Below, one piece after another: positions 1 to 8,882 of a stretch of DNA of 64,000 bases (position 1 is its first letter; each line of letters starts with the position of its first letter). The translations under genes and the position numbers were made by a program. Origin of the DNA: Cryobacterium algoricola (GTDB lineage Bacteria; Actinomycetota; Actinomycetes; Actinomycetales; Microbacteriaceae); the NCBI RefSeq assembly GCF_004402485.1, contig NZ_SOFG01000011.1:186001-250000 (forward strand). Direction: 5' to 3'. The notes beneath the pieces were generated by a model that was not told the origin of the DNA, searched no databases, and worked only from the letters and a program-made list of their open reading frames with translations.

Positions 1-456
1 GGCGGTATCTCGTACATCTTCGAGGCGATCTACCCGGGCGTCGTCGTCCAGGCCGTGCTCGCGACCCTCGTGGTCGTCGGCGTGACCCTCGCGCTGTTCG
101 CGAGCGGCAAGGTACGCGCGTCCAAGCGCGCGACGAAGGTGTTCATGGTCGCGATGGTCGGCTACTTCGTGTTCTCGCTGCTCAACTTCGGCCTCGTCGC
201 CTTCGGAGCCGTCGACAGCCCGTTCGGCCTCAGCAGCAACGTGAAGATCTTCGGCATCCCCCTCGGCGTCGCGATCGGCATCCTCGCGGTGCTGATGGCC
301 GCGTACTCGCTCGTTCTCGACTTCGACTTCATCCAGCGCGGCGTCAACAACCGCGTCGCACGCAAGTACGGCTGGTCCGGCGCGTTCGGCATCATGGTCA
401 CCGTCGTCTGGCTCTACGTCGAACTGCTCCGCCTCTTCGCGATCTCGCGAAACTAA
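1..456 (+). CDS. Bax inhibitor-1/YccA-like membrane protein, C-terminal part
   Basis: The reading frame is open from base 1, so the N-terminus lies outside the window; about 151 codons are visible. The product is hydrophobic with about four membrane segments, and the phrases IFEAIYPGVVVQAVLAT and LFASGKVRASKRATK resemble actinobacterial Bax inhibitor-1/YccA family proteins. These are inner-membrane proteins of unclear role, possibly linked to ion flux or stress. It ends at a TAA and faces the response regulator gene convergently across a long hairpin. The family call is by motif recognition only. Confidence 0.75.
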   Translation, partial: GGISYIFEAIYPGVVVQAVLATLVVVGVTLALFASGKVRASKRATKVFMVAMVGYFVFSLLNFGLVAFGAVDSPFGLSSNVKIFGIPLGVAIGILAVLMAAYSLVLDFDFIQRGVNNRVARKYGWSGAFGIMVTVVWLYVELLRLFAISRN

Positions 457-490
457 GCAGTACCCGCGCGGGCGCGAGCTCCCGCACAGA

Positions 491-571
491 ACGTGAAGTC
501 GGAGATTCTCGCGACACGCCGCATCCGCAGGCCGGATGAAGGGTGTGTCGGGAAGATCACCGACTTCACGT
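491..571. terminator. long nested hairpin between convergent genes
   Basis: Perfect 12-bp arms at 491-502 and 560-571 enclose further pairing: 512-517 with 545-550, and 522-527 with 533-538 around a 5-nt loop. It sits between two converging genes. Neither side has a U-run, so it is either a weak bidirectional terminator or a palindromic repeat unit. Confidence 0.5.
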
Positions 572-605
572 CGTTAAAGCGGGCGGCGTGGCGACGGAGT
601 CCGGT

Positions 606-1268
606 TCAGATCCAGCCCTTGTCCGTCGCGGTGCGGATCGCCTCTGACCGGTTGCGCGCCCCGAGCTTGGCGGATGCCGCCGAGAGGTAATTCCGGATGG
701 CCCCGGGACTCAGGTGCAGCGAACGCGCGACCTCGGGGGCGCTCCGCCCCTCGGCCGCGAGGAGCAAGACCTCGGTCTCCCGCGCGGTGAGCGGTGATTC
801 GCCGTACATCATCGCGTTGATCGCGAGCTGCGGGTCGATCGCGCGTTCGCCGGCTTGGATCTCCCGGATCACGGCGAGCAGGCGCCCTGAGGCCAGGTCC
901 GTGTGCTGGAAGCCATCCGCGCCGCCCCGGATGGCGCGCCGGACGTCACCGGGCCGCGGATGGCTCACGAGCAGCAGAACCTTGACCCGCGGGTCGGCGG
1001 CCTGGATCAGCGGGAGCAGCCCGAGGCCATCGATCCCGGGCAGGTGGATGTCGAGGACGATGACGTCGGGAGCCGTGCGGCGCACCGTCGACAGGACCTC
1101 AGCGCCGTCGCCGATCGCGGCAACGACCTCGATATCGGCTTCGAGCGAGAAGACCGCCACGAGCGCCGTACGCAGGAGAACGTGATCCTCGACGAGCAGC
1201 ACCCGGATCAGCGAGCCAGGCCCCGGTGCCGGGGCAGGATGCGCGGGCTGGGTGGGGTCGAAGCTCAT
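606..1268 (-). CDS. LuxR/NarL-family response regulator, DesR-like
   Basis: A 220-residue two-component response regulator. The receiver domain (about residues 20-135) has the acidic pair E27-D28 and phospho-acceptor D73 in VIVLDIHLPGIDG. The LuxR-type helix-turn-helix follows (about 155-215) and the protein ends in GWI, as DesR-type regulators do. The ATG at 1268 is chosen because GGGGAGGT lies about 6 nt upstream and an unstructured Pro/Ala linker precedes the receiver. Oddity: the usual Lys of the GYLLKD motif is Thr (GFQHTD, T123), which may alter phosphorylation-driven switching. No histidine kinase gene is adjacent, so its partner is unknown. Confidence 0.85.
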   Translation of the reverse strand: MSFDPTQPAHPAPAPGPGSLIRVLLVEDHVLLRTALVAVFSLEADIEVVAAIGDGAEVLSTVRRTAPDVIVLDIHLPGIDGLGLLPLIQAADPRVKVLLLVSHPRPGDVRRAIRGGADGFQHTDLASGRLLAVIREIQAGERAIDPQLAINAMMYGESPLTARETEVLLLAAEGRSAPEVARSLHLSPGAIRNYLSAASAKLGARNRSEAIRTATDKGWI

Positions 1269-1358
1269 CCGGTACCTCCCCACGTCGGTCGACTGCCCGC
1301 GATCACGGCAGTTGCGAGGTGGAAGGTCGCGTATGGACTCTAGCAAACCCTGGCGTCG

Positions 1359-1379
1359 AAAAACCCCCCCGAACGGGGT
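1359..1379 (-). terminator. short GC hairpin with U-run
   Basis: On the minus strand CCCC-GTTC-GGGG is followed by GGG and five T. It lies just 3' of the remnant coding frame at 1418-1684 and upstream of the response regulator, so it would separate the two transcripts. Confidence 0.45.
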
Positions 1380-1417
1380 GAGAATGTGCAGAGAAGTCCC
1401 GATCACAGACGGAGCGG

Positions 1418-1684
1418 TCAGCGCTGGGACGACGAGGCCTCCACGCGCCATTGCTCGTCCGGACCCCGGGAGCGCGAGGTCGCCCGGCTCATCGAGAAGG
1501 TGCGCGTGCGAAACCGCCAGGACAACCGGACCATCGCGATGCCGGACTGCCGGTAGTGCTCGGCGAGCGCGCGGGTGAACACGGCGCGGCCCGGCACGTC
1601 GGCCCAGCCGTCGACGCCGGTGTACACGGCTTCGACACGCGGACGGGCCGCCGCGTTCCGGAACAGGGCGGGAAGTACCCGCTG
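1418..1684 (-). pseudogene. possible remnant of an unidentified gene
   Basis: An open frame of up to 88 codons with strongly GC-rich third positions. The text (VYTGVDGWADVPGRAVFTRA) looks like real protein rather than a shadow. The only usable start is a GTG at 1627 (69 residues) without a clear ribosome site, and a stop lies at 1685-1687. A terminator-like hairpin follows. I do not recognise the family. It could be a small gene or the C-terminal stump of a decayed one. Confidence 0.3.
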
Positions 1685-1711
1685 TCACCGCTCCCCCTGA
1701 CAGCTGTCACC
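1681..1711. promoter_or_regulatory. operator-like repeats
   Basis: GCTGTCACC occurs twice in direct orientation (1681-1689, 1703-1711), and the second copy overlaps the perfect 12-bp palindrome TGACAGCTGTCA at 1698-1709. This looks like a dimeric regulator site, but no target promoter is evident. Confidence 0.3.
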
Positions 1712-1738
1712 TCGGAACGACCCCGTCTCCCGAGGTAC

Positions 1739-1774
1739 GGAAAAAGCACCCTCGTTGTGACAACGCGGGTGCTT
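1739..1774 (-). terminator. guaA rho-independent terminator
   Basis: A 14-position stem with one mismatch (1744-1757 with 1761-1774, loop TGA) is followed on the minus strand by a run of five or more T (1741-1745). It sits 25 bp after the guaA stop codon. Confidence 0.85.
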
Positions 1775-1798
1775 CGTCCGTACTTCACCGGGAGAGGG

Positions 1799-3418
1799 TC
1801 ACTCCCACTCGATGGTTCCCGGCGGCTTCGACGTGACGTCGAGAACGACGCGGTTGACGCCATCCACTTCGTTCGTGATGCGGTTCGAGATGCGGGCGAG
1901 CAGGTCGTACGGGAGGCGGGTCCAGTCGGCCGTCATCGCGTCCTCAGAGGAGACCGGGCGCAGCACGATCGGGTGGCCGTAGGTGCGGCCGTCGCCCTGC
2001 ACGCCGACGGAGCGGACGTCTGCGAGGAGCACGACCGGGCACTGCCAGATGACCCCGTCGAGGCCGGCGGCGGTGAGTTCGGCGCGCACGATCGCATCCG
2101 CGTGGCGCAGCAGTTCGAGCCGTTCGAAGGTGATCGAACCGACGATGCGGATGCCCAGGCCGGGTCCGGGGAACGGCTGGCGCTGCACGATCTCCGGCGG
2201 CAGCCCCAGTTCGGCGCCGATCGCGCGCACCTCGTCCTTGAACAGGGTGCGGAGCGGTTCGACGAGTTCGAACTTCAGGTCTTCCGGCAGGCCGCCCACG
2301 TTGTGGTGGCTCTTGATGTTCGCGGTGCCGCTGCCGCCGCCGGACTCGACGACGTCGGGGTACAGGGTGCCCTGCACGAGGAAGCGAATCGGGTCGCCGT
2401 CCAGCTCCGCGGCTTCCTTGATGAGCTCGGCCTGGGCCTGCTCGAAGGTGCGGATGAACTCGCGGCCGATGATCTTGCGCTTGGTCTCCGGGTCACTGAC
2501 GCCCTCGAGCGCTGCGAGGAACTGCTCGCGCACGTCGACGGTAACGAGGCGCACACCGGTTGCCTTGACGTAGTCTTCCTCGACCTGGCGACGTTCGTCC
2601 TGGCGGAGCAGGCCGTGGTCGACGAAGACGCAGACGAGCTGGTCGCCGATGGCCTTGTGCACCAGGGCGGCCGCGACGGCGGAGTCGACGCCGCCGGAGA
2701 GCCCGCAAATGACCTTTCCGGTGCCGACCTGGGCGCGGATCTTCGCGACCTGTTCCGCGATGACGTTGCCGCTGTTCCAGTCGGCGGGAATCCCGGCGGC
2801 CCGGTGCAGGAAGTTCTCGAGCACGTCCTGGCCGAATTCGGTGTGCTTGACCTCGGGGTGCCACTGCACGCCGTAGAGGCGGCGGTCGTCGTTCGCGAAC
2901 GCGGCGACCGGGGTCGAATCGGTCGAGGCAAGCACCGCGAAGCCCTCGGGGGCGCGCGAGACGGAATCGCCGTGGCTCATCCACACGGTCTGCTCGTTCG
3001 GCTGCCCGGCGAGGAGGACGTTCTCCCCGGTCGCGACCGTCACGGGGGTCGAGCCGTATTCGCTGAGCCCGGTGTGGGCGACCTCGCCGCCAAGTGCGGT
3101 CGCCATCACCTGGAAGCCGTAGCAGATGCCGAGCACGGGGATGCCGAGGTCGAAGATCGCCGGGTCGAAGGTCGGGGCGCCCTCGGCGTAGACGCTCGAA
3201 GGTCCTCCGCTCAGCACGATCCCGACCGGGTTCTTCGCGGCGACCTCCGCGGCGGTGATCGAGTGCGCGACGATCTCCGAGTAGACGGATGCCTCACGCA
3301 CGCGGCGCGCGATCAACTGGGCGTACTGGGCACCGAAGTCCACCACGAGAACGGGGCGGTCGGTGCCGGACGCCTCCGTCGGGGTCACGACCGCGGTCGG
3401 GTCGGCAACTGAAGTCAT
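1799..3418 (-). CDS. guaA: GMP synthase (glutamine-hydrolysing)
   Basis: Cytosolic GMP synthase of 539 residues that aminates XMP to GMP using glutamine and ATP. The N-terminal class I amidotransferase domain has the nucleophile C99 (LGICYGF) and the H187/E189 pair (WHPE). The ATP-pyrophosphatase loop SGGVDS is at 241-246. The C-terminal dimerisation domain ends in GTIEWE, as GuaA proteins do. The length is normal with about 20 extra N-terminal residues. It is the last gene of its operon: it overlaps the upstream DUF3817 gene by 4 nt and is followed by a strong terminator. guaB and guaB3 lie a few kb away on the same strand. Confidence 0.98.
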   Translation of the reverse strand: MTSVADPTAVVTPTEASGTDRPVLVVDFGAQYAQLIARRVREASVYSEIVAHSITAAEVAAKNPVGIVLSGGPSSVYAEGAPTFDPAIFDLGIPVLGICYGFQVMATALGGEVAHTGLSEYGSTPVTVATGENVLLAGQPNEQTVWMSHGDSVSRAPEGFAVLASTDSTPVAAFANDDRRLYGVQWHPEVKHTEFGQDVLENFLHRAAGIPADWNSGNVIAEQVAKIRAQVGTGKVICGLSGGVDSAVAAALVHKAIGDQLVCVFVDHGLLRQDERRQVEEDYVKATGVRLVTVDVREQFLAALEGVSDPETKRKIIGREFIRTFEQAQAELIKEAAELDGDPIRFLVQGTLYPDVVESGGGSGTANIKSHHNVGGLPEDLKFELVEPLRTLFKDEVRAIGAELGLPPEIVQRQPFPGPGLGIRIVGSITFERLELLRHADAIVRAELTAAGLDGVIWQCPVVLLADVRSVGVQGDGRTYGHPIVLRPVSSEDAMTADWTRLPYDLLARISNRITNEVDGVNRVVLDVTSKPPGTIEWE

Positions 3419-3849
3419 GAATGGGCCTCCGCACCCTCGGCGTCGGAAAGCGCCCTGGCGGCAAGCCAGGCACGAACCTCGCGGGCGACGCGGCCCTCGA
3501 GGAAGAAGGACAGGGTGGGGATCACGCCGCCAAGGGCGATCAGCAGGAACCGGGTGAACGGCCAGCGCATCAGGCTCCAGAGCCGGAAGTCCGCGAACAG
3601 GTAGAGCACGTAGAACCAGCCGTGCATGATCAGGATCGCGGTGCTCAGGTTGAACGCGGTGACGGTGTCCCTCGGGACGAGCAGCCCGTACGGACCGCCC
3701 AGCTCGAGCTCGTACTGGAAGACGAACTTCAGGACGACCTCGGCGCAGAGCAGCAGCAGGAAGACGCCGGTGATGATCGAGGAGGTCTGGTAGAGCTTCA
3801 GCGCCCCCGGGATGCTGGGAACATCAGCGGGTCTGGGTTCGAGTGGCAT
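3415..3849 (-). CDS. DUF3817 integral membrane protein
   Basis: 144 residues with about three or four membrane helices: 23-45, about 65-90 and 95-120. The text matches the actinobacterial DUF3817 family, often annotated as YdzA-like. Function is unknown. The ATGA overlap with guaA and the 9-bp gap to the SURF1 gene indicate one transcript. A charged, Ala-rich cytoplasmic tail ends the protein. Confidence 0.8.
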   Translation of the reverse strand: MPLEPRPADVPSIPGALKLYQTSSIITGVFLLLLCAEVVLKFVFQYELELGGPYGLLVPRDTVTAFNLSTAILIMHGWFYVLYLFADFRLWSLMRWPFTRFLLIALGGVIPTLSFFLEGRVAREVRAWLAARALSDAEGAEAHS

Positions 3850-3858
3850 GCGCCAATT

Positions 3859-4647
3859 CTAACCGGCGGCGGTCAGAGCTTCCTCGCGGAGCTCCTCCTC
3901 GCGCTCCCAGGCATCGCGCACGAGGCGGTACCAGAGGAACACGGCGAAGCCGGCGAAGACGACCCACTCGACGGCGTAGAAGATGTTCAGCCAGTTGAGG
4001 GAGGCATCCGTCAGCGGTGCGGGCGAATCGATTGCGGTGAGACCGGATGCCGCGGCCCCGTCGACGATGTAGCCCGGGTAGACCGCGGTGCCGTCGAAGC
4101 CGGCCCAGAGGTTGATCAGGGCCGCAGTGGACACCGTCGTCATGCTGTGCGGGTCTCGGCCGTCCGCGGGAACGACGGGGGCTTCGGTGGGGAGGAACCG
4201 GCCGGCCAGGGTGATGACCTGGTTGGCGGGGGCCGCCGCGAGGCTACCCATCGTCGACCGGGCCTCCGCCTCGGCCGCCACCCAGCCGCGCGCGACGGCG
4301 ATGCTCGCTCCCGCACTGCTGCCGCCGCTGGCACCGACGATGAAGTGGCTCACGATCCAGTACCCGCTCGTCCCGTCGTTGGAACGGTTGCTGATCAGTT
4401 GCTCGTCGCCGGGCACGTAGCTGCCGTCGACGGTCACGAGCTGGCCGGTCGCGGAATCGCGCGGAGCTCCGCCGGGGGTCACGACCTCGTCGAGGGGTTT
4501 CACGGTCTCCGTGCTCCGCTCCACGACCACGCCGGATGCGACGGCGCGTTCGAGCTGCCAGTGCCCGAGTGCCGCGAAGCCGGCCGCGACGGCGAGAGCG
4601 AGGAGGAGCGCGAGAATCCAGCGGGGGCGGAACATCATGCGGATCAT
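3859..4647 (-). CDS. SURF1 family protein
   Basis: 262 residues with the typical SURF1 layout: an N-terminal helix (ILALLLALAVAAGFAALG) followed by WQLERA, a periplasmic domain, then a C-terminal helix near 220-245 (NIFYAVEWVVFAGFAVFLWYR). SURF1 proteins assist assembly of the haem-copper cytochrome oxidase. Its start overlaps the antiporter stop by 4 nt. The ATG at 4647 is used; a nearby internal ATG is a possible alternative. No oxidase genes are in the window. Confidence 0.88.
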   Translation of the reverse strand: MIRMMFRPRWILALLLALAVAAGFAALGHWQLERAVASGVVVERSTETVKPLDEVVTPGGAPRDSATGQLVTVDGSYVPGDEQLISNRSNDGTSGYWIVSHFIVGASGGSSAGASIAVARGWVAAEAEARSTMGSLAAAPANQVITLAGRFLPTEAPVVPADGRDPHSMTTVSTAALINLWAGFDGTAVYPGYIVDGAAASGLTAIDSPAPLTDASLNWLNIFYAVEWVVFAGFAVFLWYRLVRDAWEREEELREEALTAAG

Positions 4648-6419
4648 TGGTAGTCACCTGTCCCGGCGTCGGGTGCCGGCTTGTCCCTCTGGGCGCGAGT
4701 GCGCGAAAGTCGTTTGGCGTATTCGGCCATCGGGTCGGCGTCTGCGGCCTGGCCGGACTCGGAGCCGGAGCCGGAGCCGGAATCGGGGCCTGGGCCGGGA
4801 TCTGTGTCCAATTCCACGCCGACAGACGAGTGCACGTCGGCAGGCGAGAGCGCCTGCGTCACAGCATCGGCACCGGCATCGGCATCGGCATCGGCGTCGG
4901 CGTCCGGGTGTGCGTTCGCATTCGGGTTCGCGCCTGAGCGCGCGGCGACGTTCGGGCGTCCCTGCGTCGGCAGCGGCGTCGGACCGTCGAGTTCGTCGAT
5001 GCCGTCGTCCACAACGTGCTTGACGTACTCGCCGCGCTCGGCCTGTTCCGCCCGCTCGTCGTGGTCGGCGCGCCGGTCGTGGTCCGTGCGCTTCCGCGGC
5101 TCCGGCCGCACGGGCGGCAGCGGCTGTTCGCCGAGGTGGGCGGCGGCGCGCTGCGCGTCCTGGTCGCTCAGTGCGCCGGCTGTCGCCGCGTCGACGAGCC
5201 GGAACTCCTCGGCGTGCATCGGGTCGCGGTCGGGCCGGATTGCCGCGCGCTTCCGGCGACGACCGGGTAGCAGGGCGCCGAGCCGTTCCGAATTCGCGGC
5301 GAAGAGCGGACCGAGGATGGCCATGGTGAGCACGTAGAGGCCCGCGAACGGCTGGAGCAGGCCGTTCAGGCCCGCCCCGACCGAGAGGGTCGCGAGGATG
5401 AGCGTGAACTCTCCGCGGTTCACCAGGATCGCGGCGGCATTGAGCCCCTCGGAGATTCCCATCGAGTGCAACCGGGCCAGCAGCATCCCCGAGATCAGGT
5501 TGAGCACGAAGGTCATCACGACCGCCGCGAGCACGACGAGGATGACCGAACCGAACTCCGCGATGTGCAGCGCGAGGCCGAAGTTGAGGAAGAAGAAGGC
5601 GGCAAAGATGTCCCGCAACGGGACCGCGACACGTTCGAGCCGGGTGCGGTAGGTGCTCGCGCCGAGGACGACGCCGATCAGGAACGCGCCGATCGCATCC
5701 GTCACCCCGATGATCTCGCCGATGCCGGCGAAGAGCACGGCGAGCCCGAAGAACAGGATCGTGAAGAGTTCGTCGTCCTTGGTGCGGACCAGGCGGGACA
5801 CGACCCGGCCGCCCCAGCGGGCGAGCGAGAACATCACGACGAGGAAGAGGAACGCGATGCTCAGCTGGAGCACGATCGGCCAGATCTCGGTCTTGCCGCT
5901 CAGCACGACCGAGACGATCGACAGGTACACCGCGATGAAGATGTCGCCGACGACGGTGACGCCGAGGATCATCGGCGTTTCCTTGTTGGCGAGGCGGCGC
6001 AGCTCGATCAGGAGTTTGGTGATGATCGCGCTCGAGGAGGTGCCGGTCATGCCCGCGATGACGAGGGCCTCGCGGGTTCCCCAGCCGACCATCATCCCGA
6101 AGGCGAAGCCGATGCCCATGTTGATCACGACATACGACCCGCCGGAGAGCAGCAGCTTCCCGGCGTCGTTGAAGAACTCCTCCTGGTCGAACTCGAGGCC
6201 GAGGCTGAACAGGAGCAGGATGAGCCCGAAGACGGCGATGAGCTCGATGTCGGCCGAGTGGAAATCGAGCGGGAACCAGTGGGTGTACGGGCTCGCGAAC
6301 AGGCCGACGATCATGTAGATCGGGATGGACGGCAGGCCGATCAGTTTTGCGGCGCGACCGAGCACATAGGCCACGACCAGCAGGATGCCGAGTGTGATCA
6401 GGTCCGTGCCGAGGTTCAT
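4644..6419 (-). CDS. cation:proton antiporter (CPA2/KefB type) with acidic C-terminal tail
   Basis: 591 residues. The first about 385 form a 12-helix Na+/H+ exchanger domain of the KefB/KhtU type (LGLEFDQEEF, GMTGTSSSAIITKLL, GVTDAIGAFLIGVVLG). Transport is probably K+ or Na+ against H+ across the cell membrane. The remaining about 200 residues are low-complexity and acidic, including an Asn-Ala/Asp-Ala run and a Gly-Ser run. The Asp-Ala run is written in a GGCATC hexanucleotide repeat near 4872-4905. The gene begins 3 bp after the stop of its TrkA-C partner and overlaps the SURF1 start by 4 nt. Confidence 0.9.
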   Translation of the reverse strand: MNLGTDLITLGILLVVAYVLGRAAKLIGLPSIPIYMIVGLFASPYTHWFPLDFHSADIELIAVFGLILLLFSLGLEFDQEEFFNDAGKLLLSGGSYVVINMGIGFAFGMMVGWGTREALVIAGMTGTSSSAIITKLLIELRRLANKETPMILGVTVVGDIFIAVYLSIVSVVLSGKTEIWPIVLQLSIAFLFLVVMFSLARWGGRVVSRLVRTKDDELFTILFFGLAVLFAGIGEIIGVTDAIGAFLIGVVLGASTYRTRLERVAVPLRDIFAAFFFLNFGLALHIAEFGSVILVVLAAVVMTFVLNLISGMLLARLHSMGISEGLNAAAILVNRGEFTLILATLSVGAGLNGLLQPFAGLYVLTMAILGPLFAANSERLGALLPGRRRKRAAIRPDRDPMHAEEFRLVDAATAGALSDQDAQRAAAHLGEQPLPPVRPEPRKRTDHDRRADHDERAEQAERGEYVKHVVDDGIDELDGPTPLPTQGRPNVAARSGANPNANAHPDADADADADAGADAVTQALSPADVHSSVGVELDTDPGPGPDSGSGSGSESGQAADADPMAEYAKRLSRTRAQRDKPAPDAGTGDYQ

Positions 6420-6422
6420 CCG

Positions 6423-6950
6423 TTAGCCCCCAGGGGGCGCGTCGACGGTCTTGGCCTTGAGCTCACCGGTGCGGAAGAACGTGAACGCCTTGGCGACCTT
6501 CTCCGGGGACCCGGCGACGACAAGCGTGTCACCGGGGAAGACCCGGAAGTCCTGGGCCGGTGCCGGGTTCGCAGACTCGCCGCGCACGACGGCGACGACC
6601 GTGAGGCCGGCGATGCCGCGGTCTGCGGGATTGCCGAGGGTCTGGCCGGCGATGTGGTCCTCGTAGTCGACCGTGAACCAGTCGATGCTGAGACCGGGGA
6701 TCTGGTCGAGCGCGGTGAGCGACTCGGTGATCTGGGTGCCGCCGAGGAGTTCGGCGAGGGTGTGCGCCTCGTCTTCGTTGAGGCGCAGGGAGACCTTGCT
6801 CGCGTCGGGGCCGCCCTCGTCGTCCGCGAAGGTGATGAGGTCGCTGTGTCCGGAGCGGTGGGCGATGACGCCGACCTTGCCGCCGTCATCGGTGATGAAG
6901 GTGTGCAGCACACCCACTCCGGGAAGCTTGACCCGCCGAACGTCAACCAT
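6423..6950 (-). CDS. antiporter regulatory subunit with TrkA-C (RCK_C) domain
   Basis: 175 residues. An N-terminal alpha-beta domain (1-90) is followed by a TrkA-C domain at about 100-165 (FRVFPGDTLVVAGSPEKV). This matches regulatory subunits such as KhtT and AmhT that sit next to a CPA2 antiporter and gate it in response to ligand or pH. The gene directly precedes the antiporter, with stop and start 3 bp apart, which supports a two-subunit transporter. The start ATG is at 6950. Confidence 0.87.
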   Translation of the reverse strand: MVDVRRVKLPGVGVLHTFITDDGGKVGVIAHRSGHSDLITFADDEGGPDASKVSLRLNEDEAHTLAELLGGTQITESLTALDQIPGLSIDWFTVDYEDHIAGQTLGNPADRGIAGLTVVAVVRGESANPAPAQDFRVFPGDTLVVAGSPEKVAKAFTFFRTGELKAKTVDAPPGG

Positions 6951-7027
6951 GGTTACGACTCCTGAAGATTAAGGGCAAGTGGCCCCAGTCTACCGATGCA
7001 GTCCGTGACCCCGGCCGGGGCGCAAAC

Positions 7028-7060
7028 GGATGCCGGGCGCACGTCGTGCGCCCGGCATCC
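7028..7060. terminator. perfect 15-bp-stem hairpin downstream of glpD
   Basis: Arms 7028-7042 and 7046-7060 pair perfectly around a 3-nt loop. It lies 22 bp past the glpD stop. The minus-strand tail is only GTTTGCG, so termination would depend on the very stable stem. The arms contain the GGATGC word common in this genome. Confidence 0.7.
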
Positions 7061-7082
7061 GCCAGGGGGTGGTGCTGCCGCG

Positions 7083-8843
7083 TCAGTTTGTGACGGCGTC
7101 ACCCATTGCCGACCGCTCGGTCAGGACGATGTCGGGAGCCTCGAGGCGCACCCGGTCGGCGGACTCGTCGTCGGGTTCGAGCTGCGAGGCCCGTTCCGCG
7201 GCGACGCGCTTGAGGTAGACCGCGACCTCGCGTTCCTCGTGTTCGGCGTCCCAGCCGAGCACCCCGGCCATCAGTCGGGCCGCGACCGGCGCCGCGGACA
7301 CGCCGCGATCCCACGCCTCGATGGAGATACGGGTGCGCCGCGCGAGCACGTCGTCCAGGTGCAGGGCACCGAGGTGACCGGCCGCGTACACGACCTCGGC
7401 CTGGATGTAGTCGTCGGCTCCCGGCAGCGGCTCGATCAGCTCCGGGCGCTCACGGATGAGGTCGAGCAGTTCGTCGGTGAGGGTGCCGTACCGGTTGAGC
7501 AGGTGCTCGACCCGCACGGTGTGCAGCCCGAAGGCAGTGGCGATCCGGGTGCGCTTGTTCCACGCGGCCTTGTATCCCTCCGCGCCGAGCAGCGGAATCT
7601 CGTGCGTCGTCGACGGGGCGATCTTCCCGTCGAGGGCGTCCACGGCGGCGTCGATGGCGTCCTTCGCCATGATCCGGTATGTGGTCCACTTGCCGCCGGC
7701 GATCACGACGAGACCCGGAACGGAGTGCCCGACCAGGTGCTCACGGGACAGCTTCGAGGTCTGCTCCGACTCCCCCGCGAGCAGCGGCCGGAGGCCCGCG
7801 TAGACACCCTCGACGTCCTCGCGGGTCAGCGGCACGCGCAGCACCGCATTGACGTGCTCGAGCAGGTAGTCGATGTCGGCGGCCGTCGCGGCGGGGTGCG
7901 CCTTGTCGAGGTGCCAGTCGGTGTCCGTGGTGCCGATCAGCCAGTGCCTGCCCCACGGGATCACGAAGAGCACACTCTTCTCGGTGCGCAGCAGCAGCCC
8001 CATCGCCGACTGGAACCGGTCCCGCGGCACGACGAGGTGGATGCCCTTGCTCGCCCGCACCTTGAACGTGCCGCGCTCGCCGACCATCCGCTGGGTGTCG
8101 TCCGTCCAGACGCCGGTCGCGTTCACGACCTGCTTCGCGCGTACCTCGAAACGTTCGCCGGTCTCGAGGTCGTGCGCCCGCACCCCCACGACCCGTTCGC
8201 CGACCTTGATGAAGCCCTCGACGCGCACCCGGTTCGCCGCGTGCGCGCCGTAGAACGACGCGGTGCGCACGAGCGACGCCGTGTACAGGGCGTCGTCGAC
8301 CTGCGCATCGTAGTAGGTGATGCCGCCGACCGTCGCGTCGGCGTCGAGGCTCGGGATCATGCCCATCACCTGATGCTTGGACAGGTGCCGGTGGTGCGGA
8401 ACGCCGGGCGGGCGACCGCCAGTGTAGGAGAAGATGTCGTAGAGCAGCATGCCGGCGCCGACGTAGAAGCGCTCGGTGACGCGCTTCTTCAGCGGGTACA
8501 GGAAGCGCACCGGTTTGACCAGGTGCGGGGCGATCCGCTGGAGGAGCAGCCCCCGCTCGGTGAGCGCCTCCCGGACGAGTCGGAAGTCGAGCTGTTCGAG
8601 ATAGCGGATGCCGCCGTGCACGAGCTTCGACGACCGGCTCGACGTGCCGCTGGCCCAGTCCCGTGCCTCGAGAATGCCGACGCTCAGTCCGCGGGTGACC
8701 GCATCGAGGGCGCTACCCGCGCCGACGATCCCGCCGCCGACGACGAGAATGTCGACCTCTTTGGATTTCAGCCGTTCAATGGCCGCGGCACGTTCCGCCG
8801 GTCCCAGCTTGTTCGACCGCGTGACCGAATTCCCTGTTGCCAT
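7083..8843 (-). CDS. glpD: glycerol-3-phosphate dehydrogenase, FAD-dependent
   Basis: 586 residues. It oxidises glycerol-3-phosphate to dihydroxyacetone phosphate and passes electrons to the respiratory quinone pool at the membrane. The FAD-binding GGGIVGAG lies near residues 36-43. Family phrases include RSSKLVHGGIRYLEQ, SVLFVIPWGRHWLIGTTDTD and AGGKWTTYR. The C-terminal DAO_C domain covers about the last 130 residues. It begins 39 bp after guaB3 and may be cotranscribed with it. A hairpin follows the stop. No glycerol kinase or facilitator gene is in the window. Confidence 0.96.
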   Translation of the reverse strand: MATGNSVTRSNKLGPAERAAAIERLKSKEVDILVVGGGIVGAGSALDAVTRGLSVGILEARDWASGTSSRSSKLVHGGIRYLEQLDFRLVREALTERGLLLQRIAPHLVKPVRFLYPLKKRVTERFYVGAGMLLYDIFSYTGGRPPGVPHHRHLSKHQVMGMIPSLDADATVGGITYYDAQVDDALYTASLVRTASFYGAHAANRVRVEGFIKVGERVVGVRAHDLETGERFEVRAKQVVNATGVWTDDTQRMVGERGTFKVRASKGIHLVVPRDRFQSAMGLLLRTEKSVLFVIPWGRHWLIGTTDTDWHLDKAHPAATAADIDYLLEHVNAVLRVPLTREDVEGVYAGLRPLLAGESEQTSKLSREHLVGHSVPGLVVIAGGKWTTYRIMAKDAIDAAVDALDGKIAPSTTHEIPLLGAEGYKAAWNKRTRIATAFGLHTVRVEHLLNRYGTLTDELLDLIRERPELIEPLPGADDYIQAEVVYAAGHLGALHLDDVLARRTRISIEAWDRGVSAAPVAARLMAGVLGWDAEHEEREVAVYLKRVAAERASQLEPDDESADRVRLEAPDIVLTERSAMGDAVTN

Positions 8844-8882
8844 GTGGGTACTCCCATCGAGATGGTGGTGCGTACCTCGACG

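Noticed and set aside
5466..6965. Long plus-strand open frame opposite the antiporter and its subunit
   Set aside because: Shadow of two recognisable minus-strand genes; composition is Asp/Glu/Arg/His-rich antisense text with no family.
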